NCBI RefSeq assembly: GCF_024125445.1
Contig: NZ_JAMXWM010000006.1
Span: forward strand, 146,829 to 210,828
Direction: 5' to 3'
From: Sporolactobacillus shoreicorticis
Lineage (GTDB): Bacteria > Bacillota > Bacilli > Bacillales > Sporolactobacillaceae
DNA: 64,000 nt
The number at the start of each line of letters is the position of its first letter. The first letter of the stretch is position 1. This document shows positions 8,031-16,422 of this stretch, in pieces. Under the pieces are notes generated by a model. The model did not search any database, was not told the DNA's origin, and saw only the letters and a list, made by a program, of their open reading frames with translations. The position numbers and the translations under genes are program-made.

Positions 8031-8702
8031 GTGAATCATCAGCAATTGAAAGTAAACATCCCTTTCAAACTTATTTTTTTATCGATGGTCTTTATGACCT
8101 GCCTCATTGCCGCAAATTTAGTCGCATCGAAGCTTTTTTCCATCGGCGGCTATTCCATGACGTCGGGCATCATCATCTATCCACTCACTTTTCTTGTATT
8201 AGACAGTATTACAGAATGCTGGGGCAAACCGGTCGCTCAGAAAATCGTTTGGATCGGTCTGCTTGCAAATGTTTTGTTTACCCTGCTTCTCCAGGCGGCG
8301 ATTCATTTACCTGCCGCGCCTTTTTGGAAGGGGCAGGAGGCTTTTGCCGGAACACTTGGCGCAATGCCACGCATTGTTGCAGCCTCACTTTGTGGGTACA
8401 GCCTATCCCAAACGCTCGATATTGCTTTGTTTGTCGGACTGAAGAAGCGGACAAAGGGAAAGATGCTCTGGCTGCGGAGTCTGTTAAGTACAGCAATCAG
8501 CCAGCTTGCTGATTCAACCGTATTCATGTTTGTCGGATTTGCCGGCACTCTGCCTATTACAGCGATTCTGACAACAATCGGCACTGAATATGTGCTTAAA
8601 TTTTCCTACGCGGTCATTGGTGTCCCGGTGATCTATTTAATTGTGCACTGGATTCGCATGCGGGAAAGCGCTCGGGTAAGCACGATACTAAATCAAGACT
8701 GA
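8031..8702 (+). CDS. Queuosine precursor transporter, YhhQ/VUT family
   Basis: The product has 223 residues with about six membrane segments. The start is GTG at 8031, chosen because the promoter and leader lie at 7930-8022 and GGGAG is 8 nt upstream; an open frame continues to 7833 but would include the promoter. Family features include the early segment MTCLIAANLVASKLF, YPLTFLVLDSITECWG and the later QLADSTVFMFVGF. YhhQ-type proteins import queuosine precursors such as preQ0, preQ1 or queuine. It is the first gene of a three-gene unit with queF and queC. Confidence 0.85.
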   Translation: MNHQQLKVNIPFKLIFLSMVFMTCLIAANLVASKLFSIGGYSMTSGIIIYPLTFLVLDSITECWGKPVAQKIVWIGLLANVLFTLLLQAAIHLPAAPFWKGQEAFAGTLGAMPRIVAASLCGYSLSQTLDIALFVGLKKRTKGKMLWLRSLLSTAISQLADSTVFMFVGFAGTLPITAILTTIGTEYVLKFSYAVIGVPVIYLIVHWIRMRESARVSTILNQD

Positions 8703-8714
8703 GAGGTGTTTGTG

Positions 8715-9203
8715 ATGAGTGATCGAAAAAATGAAGGATTAACCCTGCTTGAGAATAAAGGGGCCACCTACACGTTCGACTATAATCCCAGGCTGCTGGA
8801 GGCTTTTCAAAATCAGCACCCGGAGCGTGACTATTTTGTTAAATTTAACTTTCCTGAGTTCACGAGCCTTTGTCCAATCACCCATCAGCCCGATTTCGCG
8901 ACATTGCATATCAGCTATGTTCCTGCACAACGGATGGTTGAGAGCAAATCGCTTAAGCTTTATTTATTCAGCTTTCGTAATCATGGTGATTTTCACGAGG
9001 ATTGTGTCAATAATATCGCCGATGATCTGATTCGGCTCATGGATCCGAAATACTTAGAGATCTGGGGAAAATTCCTGCCTCGCGGCGGCATCAGCATTGA
9101 TCCGTACGTTAATTACGGCAAAAAAGGGACGCGTTGGGAGCAGGTCGCTTTTGACAGACTGAGCAAGCATGATCTGTATCCGGAACGCATTGATAATCGC
9201 TAA
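8715..9203 (+). CDS. queF: NADPH-dependent 7-cyano-7-deazaguanine (preQ0) reductase
   Basis: The product has 162 residues, the size of the short (unimodular) QueF. It reduces the nitrile of preQ0 to the amine preQ1, the last soluble precursor before insertion into tRNA. Catalytic Cys53 lies in [12 protein letters not shown] and Asp60 follows. The NADPH-binding QueF motif is [15 protein letters not shown]. The start is ATG at 8715, 8 nt after gagagg; an in-frame GTG at 8706 is less likely. It lies 12 bp after the transporter and upstream of queC. Confidence 0.95.
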   Translation: MSDRKNEGLTLLENKGATYTFDYNPRLLEAFQNQHPERDYFVKFNFPEFTSLCPITHQPDFATLHISYVPAQRMVESKSLKLYLFSFRNHGDFHEDCVNNIADDLIRLMDPKYLEIWGKFLPRGGISIDPYVNYGKKGTRWEQVAFDRLSKHDLYPERIDNR

Positions 9204-9233
9204 GAAAAGCACAATATGGAGGAGCGATTAGTT

Positions 9234-9926
9234 GTGAAAAAAGCAGTTATTGTACTCAGTGGAGGGCTCGACAGCACAACCTGTATGAGCATTGCCAAAA
9301 GCGAGGGCTATGAACTCTGCCCGATCACATTCTGCTATGGGCAGCGTCATCAGCGTGAAGTCGAGCAGGCGAAGAAAATTGCTGCTTTCTACGAAGTTGC
9401 GCAGCATCGCATTGTAGATCTCGATTTTTTCAGGCAGCTCGGCGGTAGTGCTTTGACCGATACTTCCATCCATGTTCCTGATGACGGAACTGAAAAGGGG
9501 ATACCGGTGACCTATGTTCCCGCACGGAATATGATTTTCCTCTCGCTTGCGACGGCGTATGCCGAGGTCATCGGTGCAGAAACGATTTTTACCGGTGTAT
9601 CCTCGGTTGACTACAGTGGTTATCCGGATTGCCGCCCTGAATTTATCCAGAGTATGAATCAGACGATTAATTTGGCGACAAAAACCGGTGTCAGTGCGCG
9701 CCATTTGACGATCAAAACACCATTGATGCATCTGACCAAGGCAGAAACCGTTCGCTTAGGCGTGGAGCTCGGTGCCCCCTACCGGCTGACGACCTCTTGC
9801 TATAATGGTGGCGAGAAAGCATGCGGGGTATGCGACAGCTGTCGCTTGCGAATCAAAGGCTTTAAAGAAACAGGATTGATTGATCCGATTCCGTATCAAA
9901 TTGCGATTGACTGGACGAATGAATAA
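9234..9926 (+). CDS. queC: 7-cyano-7-deazaguanine (preQ0) synthase
   Basis: The product has 230 residues. The PP-loop ATP pyrophosphatase motif SGGLDSTT lies at residues 9-16, and a four-Cys zinc site occurs near the C-terminus (TSCYNGGEKACGVCDSC). QueC converts 7-carboxy-7-deazaguanine to preQ0 with ATP and ammonia, supplying QueF. queD and queE, which make the CDG substrate, are not in this window. The GTG start at 9234 is 10 nt after ggagga. A terminator hairpin follows at once. Confidence 0.95.
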   Translation: MKKAVIVLSGGLDSTTCMSIAKSEGYELCPITFCYGQRHQREVEQAKKIAAFYEVAQHRIVDLDFFRQLGGSALTDTSIHVPDDGTEKGIPVTYVPARNMIFLSLATAYAEVIGAETIFTGVSSVDYSGYPDCRPEFIQSMNQTINLATKTGVSARHLTIKTPLMHLTKAETVRLGVELGAPYRLTTSCYNGGEKACGVCDSCRLRIKGFKETGLIDPIPYQIAIDWTNE

Positions 9927-9940
9927 AGCATAAAAGACGA

Positions 9941-9966
9941 AGAGCAGAAGCAGATTCTGCTCTTTT
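9941..9966 (+). terminator. Terminator of the queuosine operon
   Basis: AGAGCAGAA (9941-9949) pairs with TTCTGCTCT (9955-9963), followed by TTTAT. Confidence 0.8.
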
Positions 9967-9969
9967 ATT

Positions 9970-10203
9970 GCAAGAAAAGAAAGTTTTGGTTATGCCTGGT
10001 ACGATAATAAGTTATAAGATTCGTAGGCGATCAGGTTAAGCGTCAAATCTGATAAATAGACGAAAAAATTCCGCTTATTGAATCGAAAAACGTGAAAACG
10101 AAGAGTTTTTCTTTGTATAAGCGAAAAAATTCTCCTTATTTACCCGCGAAAGAAGCGCCATAACGCATATAAGCGGAAAATCTCCGCTTATTTACTCTCG
10201 CCA
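9970..10203. repeat. Intergenic repeat element, copy 1
   Basis: This non-coding segment shares long blocks with 24545-24832. Shared blocks include ctggtacgataat, gatcagg, aatctgataaatagacg, gaatcgaaaaacgtgaaaa and aagcgccat. Inside it are three imperfect palindromic units of the form ataagcggaaaa-t-tccgcttatt, each 25-30 bp. A further short shared block lies at about 10518-10555 (gcaacg...tcctgc..aagtaag). It resembles a REP/MITE-like dispersed repeat. Confidence 0.7.
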
Positions 10204-10816
10204 GATTTAATTAAGAGACCGATAGGACGAACCATTCTTTTTTCAAGAACCCCTCGTCTGGATGCGTGACGCTGAACCGTAAGGCGCGGGTATTACGAAA
10301 TGTACAATTGTGAGTATCCATAATCTTTTCACTTGTTTTTTTATTGGCATACCCTTTATGCAAAGTCGGAAGACCCGCAGATACGAGCGTGTCTGAAGAG
10401 GTTCACGGTGCGACTGCGGCAAGCGAGCAGCTGAAGGTCTGTTCAAGACAATGTTGCTGATTCAAAACCACATTTGAGTAAAGGAACTTTTACTAAATAC
10501 GCATATGTCTGTCTGTATGCAACGAGAAAGCTACCGCATCCTGCGGAAGTAAGAACAGGGCTGTGCACGGGATCTTCCTAATGAGCAGATCTGCCCGTAC
10601 CGAAATGATGTGTGCCAATCATAAAAATGTGGCGCATAAATGTGCGGCCTGTCACAACCATTTATTCGTAAATCAATTAAAATATTAGACAAATCATTGT
10701 CCGGGCAATGCGTTCGGATGTGTGCATAAATGTAATCATTGACATAATGATGCAGTCCTTGGAATCGTGCTGTATTTTTAATACAGAAAACCGAAAATAG
10801 AGGGGGGCTCGCGCGT
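10204..10816. other. Non-coding accessory spacer
   Basis: About 610 bp between the repeat and the GNAT gene. Apart from the short block shared with the second repeat copy (10518-10555), I see only unsupported short open frames. They have no ribosome-binding site or recognisable product, so the stretch may be decayed sequence. Confidence 0.45.
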
Positions 10817-11608
10817 ATGATTCGACAGCTCACGGAGAAAGACAGAGATCAAGTCTTAACATTTGCCGGCGGGCGGCCGGCAGAAAACTTATTTATACTT
10901 GGAGATATTGAGGCCTTCGGTATAGAAGGTGATGCGATCACTTTGTGGGGAGATTTTAATGAACAGGGAGAACTGCTAAGTATTTTACTTCGTTATTTAG
11001 GCAATTTCATTCCCTATGCGCGCGATCCTAAGCTGCTTGACGGCAGGGGCTGGGCGAAAGTGATCGTGGAGAGCAGCCAAGTGAAGCATTTGTCCGGGCT
11101 GCAGCATTTAGTGGAAAAAGTTATTGCGCATATCGATCTGCCGGTTTTGAATAAACAATTGTGCCACTATGCGAAGCGGGATCCCCTGCTTTCTATTGAT
11201 AAGACGCTCATTCGCAAAGACGTGAAGATGCTTTTTCCTGAAGAGGCAGGGAAAATCGTTGCACTTCGAAAATCAATATTTACTAATTATTCCGATACTT
11301 CATCAACAATTCAGAAGAATATGGACAAAGGTATTTCACGAACTTATTATATTGAAAGAAATAATGAGCCGGTCAGCAGCGTCTCGACGGTTGCCGAGAC
11401 AGCGGGTGCAGCGATGATCGTCGGCGTCTGTACGAAAAAGGAGTACGAGCATCAAGGTTTTGCCACGAGCTGTCTGAGTAAAACAATCCGAGCACTTAGT
11501 GCGGAGCATAAACAGCCCTGTCTGTTTTACGACAACCCGGCGGCAGGACGGATTTATAAAAAGGTTGGCTTTATGCCGATTGAAAAATGGATGATTGTCA
11601 GCTATTGA
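10817..11608 (+). CDS. GNAT family N-acetyltransferase
   Basis: The product has 263 residues. The C-terminal half has the GNAT core: strand 4 (AAMIVGVCTKKEYEHQGFA) leading into the acetyl-CoA-binding loop and helix, then the terminal FYDNPAAGRIYKKVGF typical of the family. The N-terminal half is an extra domain of about 120 residues, as in YvbK/FR47-like two-domain members. The substrate is unknown. A strong ribosome-binding site (gaggggg) precedes the ATG. It stands alone in a non-conserved region. Confidence 0.8.
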   Translation: MIRQLTEKDRDQVLTFAGGRPAENLFILGDIEAFGIEGDAITLWGDFNEQGELLSILLRYLGNFIPYARDPKLLDGRGWAKVIVESSQVKHLSGLQHLVEKVIAHIDLPVLNKQLCHYAKRDPLLSIDKTLIRKDVKMLFPEEAGKIVALRKSIFTNYSDTSSTIQKNMDKGISRTYYIERNNEPVSSVSTVAETAGAAMIVGVCTKKEYEHQGFATSCLSKTIRALSAEHKQPCLFYDNPAAGRIYKKVGFMPIEKWMIVSY

Positions 11609-11882
11609 TTCATAGGTACTGTTAAAGCTGCTTGGCAACCTGCCGGCAGTTTTTTTGTTTAGGAAACGATAAAATATCGACTTGTGGATAATCTTCATTA
11701 AACGATCCTAAAGGTTTTTATATCCATGCTGAGCGGAAAATGAAAGATGCTGAAGGAGATGCGAAATAGATTGGCCGATATTCAGTTCGGCCGGAGATTG
11801 CCGAATACCGCATTGAAAAAGGATAAAGAGGCTGAAATTGAATACCCGTTCTGCTTCGGCGCAATGAAACGCGCGAGACAAA

Positions 11883-11911
11883 GTCCCAAGTAATTTGCCT
11901 TTACTTGGGAC
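11883..11911 (-). terminator. Terminator hairpin at the end of the ABC ATPase remnant
   Basis: GTCCCAAGTAA (11883-11893) pairs perfectly with TTACTTGGGAC (11901-11911). On the minus strand the stem contains the stop codon of the ATPase remnant and is followed by TTTG. Confidence 0.6.
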
Positions 11912-12419
11912 CTGATGAGGTCGCGTTAACGTCTTTAGCAGCCCTTGAATGTGTTGTGTCTACATAATCCAAAAACAGATCTTCCAGATCTTTGCCCCGA
12001 TGCATTTGCATCAGTTGTTTGAGTGCACCTTGATATAGGAGCGCGCCCTTAGTAATAATGCCGATATCATCGACAATCTGCGCAACTTCTGAAAGGATAT
12101 GGCTGGATATAATGACCGTAATCTCTCCATCAGTAAACGAATGGATAAGTTGGCGCATTTCACGAATACCAATTGGATCCAACCCGTTTGTCGGTTCGTC
12201 CAGAATCAGCAGCCTCGGCTGGTTTAACAAGGCAATAGCGATACCAAGCCGTTGCTTCATGCCAAGCGAATAGTTGGAGGCCCGTTTCCGTGGGCTCACA
12301 TCACTTGGTCCAACCGTTTCAAGTACTTTAGCAATTCTGCTTTTCGGCAGTCCAAGAAGACGCTGATACACCTCAAGATTTTCCCTGCCTGTCAGATGCC
12401 CATATAGTGCCGGACTTTC
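11901..12419 (-). pseudogene. 5'-truncated BcrA-type ABC transporter ATPase
   Basis: The reading frame carries the second half of a BcrA-like ATPase. It begins with ESPALYGHLTGRENL, then has the signature YSLGMKQRLG, Walker B LLILDEPTNGLDPIG and the switch His region SSHILSEVA. The Walker A third (about 90 residues) is missing. Homology stops abruptly near 12419 and the sequence upstream is unrelated. No permease gene is adjacent. The first usable start, a GTG at 12371, would give 156 residues. It cannot bind ATP normally and is most likely a remnant of an exporter operon cut by a deletion. Confidence 0.8.
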
Positions 12420-12469
12420 GTTCTTGCAGTGCTGAGCACAGGTGGGAAAAAATCTGAATATAGTTGTAA

Positions 12470-12499
12470 TTGATAATGAATATCGTTATCATATAAAAT
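12470..12499 (+). promoter_or_regulatory. Promoter overlapped by a Fur box
   Basis: The 19-bp segment 12472-12490 matches the classical Fur box (GATAATGATAATCATTATC) at about 16 of 19 positions, and the palindrome TGATAAY-N7-RTTATCA spans 12471-12491. It overlaps TTGATA (12470-12475) and a TATAAA/TAAAAT -10 region (12492-12499), so iron-loaded Fur should block the promoter. The downstream gene at 12645 is a YcgT/YumC-type reductase, a family with a Fur-regulated member in B. subtilis. Confidence 0.75.
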
Positions 12500-12644
12500 A
12501 ACGATAGAGTAATGATTAGAAACGCATCTTAATAGTATTGTTTACCGGTTTTCTATTTATTCCTGGCAACATAAGCAGAGTATGCTGTTCTGATATGGAG
12601 AGCAAGCTGCGGCGTCTGGCATCACTAAATAAAGGAGTTTATCA

Positions 12645-13655
12645 ATGATCGATTTATATGACGTAACCATAATCGGCGGGGGACCGGCCGGTCTCTATAC
12701 GGCCTTCTACAGCGGTATGCGGGCACTCAAGACAAAACTTATTGAAGCGAGAAATGATTTGGGTGGCGTGGTCACACATTTTTATCCTGAAAAAACAATT
12801 TATGATCTCGGGGGTATTCCCGGAATTAAAGGGGAAGCATTAATCGACCAGCTTCAAACGCAAGCGGAAACGTTCCAGCCGAAAATCATTAAAAATCAGG
12901 CCATTGCAGACATGGAGCGGCGGGCAGATGGCACGTTTAAGTTAATCAGTACAAACGGCGATCTGCATTATACGCGCAGAATCATTTTGGCAGTTGGAAG
13001 CGGCACGTTTGAAGTGAACAGGCTTCAATTAGAGGAAGCTCGCGAATATGAAGGAACCAGTCTGTTTTATGCGGTGCGCCGTATACAGCAATTTTCTGGA
13101 AAAAATGTCGTTATCTCCGGAGGAGGCAACGGGGCACTTGACTGGGCAGCGGAACTCGCACCACTATGCAAACGTGTAACCGTTGTGTATCGTGGTGAAA
13201 GGTTCACACATGCGCTTGAGCATAATCTTGAGCGAATGAATCAATACGGGGTTCAAGTGAACTATGCAAGCGAAGTAACGGGACTCTCCGGTGAGAACGG
13301 TCAATTACGGAATGTAACGGTTCGTGATGCGGGAGATCACCTGCAACAGATCAAGGCGGATGCACTGATTGTAAACCACGGTTTTCAATGCGGTCTCGGT
13401 GCGCTTGAACAGTGGGGCATGGCACTTGAAACGGAAACTAATGGAATTCTGGTTGATCAGCGAATGGAGACCTCGATTAAAGGCATCTTTGCGATCGGCA
13501 ATGCTGCCTCTTATCCGCAGAAGCTATACTTAATCGCCGCAGGATTTGTGGAAGGGCCAATAGCAGTCAACAGTGTGAAGCATGACCTGGACCCTGATGC
13601 GCCTTCTCAGGCGATGGTCAGCACTCACCACCATTTTTTCACTGAAATGATCTAA
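12645..13655 (+). CDS. Ferredoxin/flavodoxin-NADP+ reductase, thioredoxin reductase-like (YumC/YcgT type)
   Basis: The product has 336 residues. The N-terminal FAD-binding Rossmann motif is IIGGGPAGLY, a central NADPH-binding motif is VVISGGGNGALDWA, and the C-terminal FAD site is GIFAIGNAA. The redox-active CxxC of true thioredoxin reductases is absent; the region reads RGERFTHA instead. This identifies the ferredoxin-NADP reductase branch typical of Firmicutes. The enzyme passes electrons between NADPH and ferredoxin or flavodoxin in the cytoplasm. The upstream Fur box points to the iron-starvation role of YcgT-like paralogues. A terminator follows. Confidence 0.88.
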   Translation: MIDLYDVTIIGGGPAGLYTAFYSGMRALKTKLIEARNDLGGVVTHFYPEKTIYDLGGIPGIKGEALIDQLQTQAETFQPKIIKNQAIADMERRADGTFKLISTNGDLHYTRRIILAVGSGTFEVNRLQLEEAREYEGTSLFYAVRRIQQFSGKNVVISGGGNGALDWAAELAPLCKRVTVVYRGERFTHALEHNLERMNQYGVQVNYASEVTGLSGENGQLRNVTVRDAGDHLQQIKADALIVNHGFQCGLGALEQWGMALETETNGILVDQRMETSIKGIFAIGNAASYPQKLYLIAAGFVEGPIAVNSVKHDLDPDAPSQAMVSTHHHFFTEMI

Positions 13656-13672
13656 ATGAATCATATTGACCA

Positions 13673-13698
13673 ATCATCGGGAGACCGGTGATTTTTTT
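13673..13698 (+). terminator. Terminator of the YcgT-like gene
   Basis: ATCATCGG (13673-13680) pairs with CCGGTGAT (13685-13692) around a GAGA loop with one G-U pair. A T-run follows. Confidence 0.75.
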
Positions 13699-13699
13699 C

Positions 13700-14188
13700 T
13701 TAAATGAAGTAAGAAAGAATAAACATTCAGATCAAAGAGAGGAACTTCAACGGACGGTGTCCACTTCCTATCACTGCACTCTGCATGCGGTACCTAAATA
13801 CCTGTGGTTTATGACAATAAAGTTGTTTCCTGAAGAGGCGTTTGCCGCGATAAAAGATAGACGGTGAAGTATGGAATTAACGACAATGCGAGTTAAAGCT
13901 AATGTCACAAAAGTGAACGTTAATACCTAGAAACAACGGTGCAAAAGTAAAAGCGAACCTCCAAAATGTCAAAGCGATTTCTTATAAGTTAAAACAAAAA
14001 TTTGAAAGGTTTCCAAATGTGGGGGCTTTTCCCTTTTCTCGTAAACCTTTTACTAGAATTTATTAACTGTATCATTTGCGTTGCCACTGTTCTGCTCAGA
14101 ACTTACCAATGGATAATTTTTTCAATGTATTAAACTGCTGTTTGTTGAAAAATAGAACGAATAGAAATTATTTTTCATGAAAATTAAT
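13700..14188. other. AT-rich non-coding region upstream of the PTS promoter
   Basis: About 490 bp without a supported gene. An inverted repeat AAAGGTTT...AAACCTTT lies around 14005-14052. I see no anti-terminator gene of the LicT/BglG type and no clear RAT site. Confidence 0.45.
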
Positions 14189-14217
14189 TTGACACGAAAG
14201 CGTTTTTATTTTACACT
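14189..14217 (+). promoter_or_regulatory. PTS promoter with a cre-like site in its spacer
   Basis: TTGACA (14189-14194), a 17-bp spacer, and TACACT (14212-14217) form a good sigma-A promoter. The spacer contains CGAAAGCGTTTTTA (14195-14208), which matches the CcpA operator consensus TGWAANCGNTNWCA at 12 of 14 positions. CcpA binding here would repress the sugar transporter when better carbon sources are present. Confidence 0.65.
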
Positions 14218-14388
14218 GAATTCGCTCAATTGTTTACACCGAATAACATTTTGTGCACAATAAATTCTTAATTCATGAACTTCTATTTAAGCAAAAATGA
14301 TATAAGCAAGTACTTTAAAAAAATTCACAATACGAGCGTATTTTTTATCGTCATTCATTAATGGAAACGGTTAATGGGAGGTTCCTAA

Positions 14389-16365
14389 ATGGGAAAAAAG
14401 GATTACGGTCAATTAGCAAACGATATTGTCGCGAATGTCGGAGGCAGGGAGAATGTCAAGTCCTTGATCCATTGTGCGACACGGCTGCGTTTCAGGCTTA
14501 ATGATCAGAACAAGGCTAATAAGGAAAACCTTGAAGCTTTGCCGAATGTACTGACCGCAGTCAGTGCCGGCGGTCAGTATCAGGTCGTTATCGGCGATGA
14601 AGTGGTGCCGGTTTATGAAGCGATCATGGATCAATACGGCTTTAGTGCGGTAGACAGTAAATCGTCCGCAGCTTCGTCCGAGGATGAAGAGGAGGCGAAA
14701 TCGGAAAATTGGTTTGAACGCTTTGTTGCTGTCATTTCGGGTATTTTTACACCGTTTATTTCGGTGCTTGCGGGTGTGGGTGTATTGAAAGGCGTGGCGA
14801 TACTCATTGCGACCTTTCATTGGCTCCCGGCGAATTCACCAATTTTTCTTATCATCAATACCTTAGCTAGTGGCGTGTTCACCTTGCTGCCGATTTTTAT
14901 TGCCATTACGGCTGCGGATAAATTCAATACAAACCGATATATTGCCGTCGCGCTTGCTGCTGCGATGATTTATCCGCTCACTGACAGTCAAATTCCGAAG
15001 GTTGCTCATCTGTGGGGCTACGCCGTTGACTTTAAGACTTATGGAGGCGCGGTCATTCCGACCATTCTCGCGATTTGGCTGGAGAGTCATATTGAGCGCT
15101 GGTTTAAAAAGTATTTGCCTGCGGTAATGCAGCTTGTTTTCGTTCCTTTTCTGACGTTGATTGTTGCCGGATTGCTGACGTTTCTTGTCATCGGTCCGCT
15201 TGGCACGGCTCTGGGTACGGGACTTGCGTATGGTTATAAATTTTTATATGAACTAAGCCCGCTTATTGCCGGGGGTATTCTCGGCGCGACCTTCCAGATC
15301 TTTGTTATTTTCGGTTTGCATTGGGGCATTTTGCCTATATCAATGATCAATATTCAAACGTATGGTTATGATACGCTGCTGGCGGTCATGATGGTCGCTG
15401 TTGCCGGTCAATTCGGCGCAGTTGCTGCTTCGATCTTTAAAGCGAAAAAATTGAAGAACAAAGAAATTGCTATCTCGGCTGCGATCAGCGGATTCTTCGG
15501 AATCACCGAGCCGGCCATCTACGGCATTAACCTAAAGTATAAAAAAGGTTTTATTTTCGGACTTGTCGGCGGCGCGCTCGGTGGCGCCGTAGTCAGTGCG
15601 GCGGGTGTGAAATGCTTCAGCTATACGCCGATCATGAACGTCTTTGAAATGCCACTGTTCATTGGGAAAAATTCTAGTATTGTATGGGCATTTATTGGTT
15701 TCCTTGTCGCTTTACTCAGTTCGTTCCTTCTTGTACTCATTTTGGGATTTAACGAAAGCAATACAGAAAAATTGTTTGCAAAGGTGACTTCCGGGAAGAA
15801 AAGTCTGACCGAAAAGAAAACGGCGAAGCTTGGTTTGGCGGATCAGGAAGAGGCAGCGGTTGCGATTGATTCGGCTGAACCTGAGGTAGACACATCTGAT
15901 CTAACCTTAGTGGATACGATCAACAGTCCGATCGAAGGCGATGCGGTGCCGCTTGCAAAGGTTGATGATCCGGTGTTCAGTTCCGGAGTGATGGGTTCAG
16001 GGGCCGGTGTGATTCCGAAAAAAGGAGTCTGCACATCCCCGGTCGACGGCGAAGTGACCGTGGCTTTTCCAACCGGACATGCTTATGGCATAAAGGCTAA
16101 GTCAGGTGCGGAACTTCTGATTCATATAGGGATTAATACGGTTGAACTTAAGGGAGAACATTTTACTCCGAAGGTTGAAGCCGGTGCGAAAGTGAAGAAA
16201 GGCGATGTTCTGGCAACCTTTGAACCGGATAAGATTAAAGAAGCCGGTTGTGATACAACGACAATGGTTCTTGTTACTAATACAAATGAGTACGAAGCGG
16301 TTGTTCCCGAAACAACAACGCCCGCCTCACCTGAAGCAGCATTGATTCGGATCTATAATAAATAA
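14389..16365 (+). CDS. PTS EIIBCA component, beta-glucoside (Bgl) type
   Basis: This 658-residue sugar transporter of the phosphotransferase system fuses three domains. EIIB (residues 1-90) has the phospho-Cys29 in HCATRLRF. EIIC (about 110-465) has around ten membrane segments and the motif FFGITEPAIYG. A linker is followed by EIIA (about 525-655) with phospho-His579 in LLIHIGINTVELKG. The EIIB start and domain order are those of BglP-like beta-glucoside transporters, though sucrose or trehalose paralogues look similar. No phospho-glycosidase or LicT-type regulator lies beside it, so the partner enzymes are elsewhere. Ribosome-binding site gggagg. Confidence 0.85.
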   Translation: MGKKDYGQLANDIVANVGGRENVKSLIHCATRLRFRLNDQNKANKENLEALPNVLTAVSAGGQYQVVIGDEVVPVYEAIMDQYGFSAVDSKSSAASSEDEEEAKSENWFERFVAVISGIFTPFISVLAGVGVLKGVAILIATFHWLPANSPIFLIINTLASGVFTLLPIFIAITAADKFNTNRYIAVALAAAMIYPLTDSQIPKVAHLWGYAVDFKTYGGAVIPTILAIWLESHIERWFKKYLPAVMQLVFVPFLTLIVAGLLTFLVIGPLGTALGTGLAYGYKFLYELSPLIAGGILGATFQIFVIFGLHWGILPISMINIQTYGYDTLLAVMMVAVAGQFGAVAASIFKAKKLKNKEIAISAAISGFFGITEPAIYGINLKYKKGFIFGLVGGALGGAVVSAAGVKCFSYTPIMNVFEMPLFIGKNSSIVWAFIGFLVALLSSFLLVLILGFNESNTEKLFAKVTSGKKSLTEKKTAKLGLADQEEAAVAIDSAEPEVDTSDLTLVDTINSPIEGDAVPLAKVDDPVFSSGVMGSGAGVIPKKGVCTSPVDGEVTVAFPTGHAYGIKAKSGAELLIHIGINTVELKGEHFTPKVEAGAKVKKGDVLATFEPDKIKEAGCDTTTMVLVTNTNEYEAVVPETTTPASPEAALIRIYNK

Positions 16366-16374
16366 TAAAAACAA

Positions 16375-16410
16375 ACAAAGCCCGTGAACCGATTCGTTCA
16401 CGGGCTTTGT
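16375..16410. terminator. Bidirectional terminator
   Basis: A perfect 15-bp stem, ACAAAGCCCGTGAAC (16375-16389) against GTTCACGGGCTTTGT (16396-16410), lies between convergent genes. Confidence 0.88.
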
Positions 16411-16422
16411 TGCTGCTTGCGG

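Noticed and set aside
9970..10203. CRISPR array
   Set aside because: The repeat units are imperfect, palindromic, few and irregularly spaced, and no cas genes are present.
10243..10446. Small basic protein on the minus strand in the 10-kb spacer
   Set aside because: No ribosome-binding site, no recognisable motif, and a composition typical of chance frames.
11748..11892. Small frame starting MLKEMRNRLADIQFG on the plus strand
   Set aside because: An agg-like site exists upstream, but the peptide is unknown, it runs into the ATPase terminator stem, and there is no other support.
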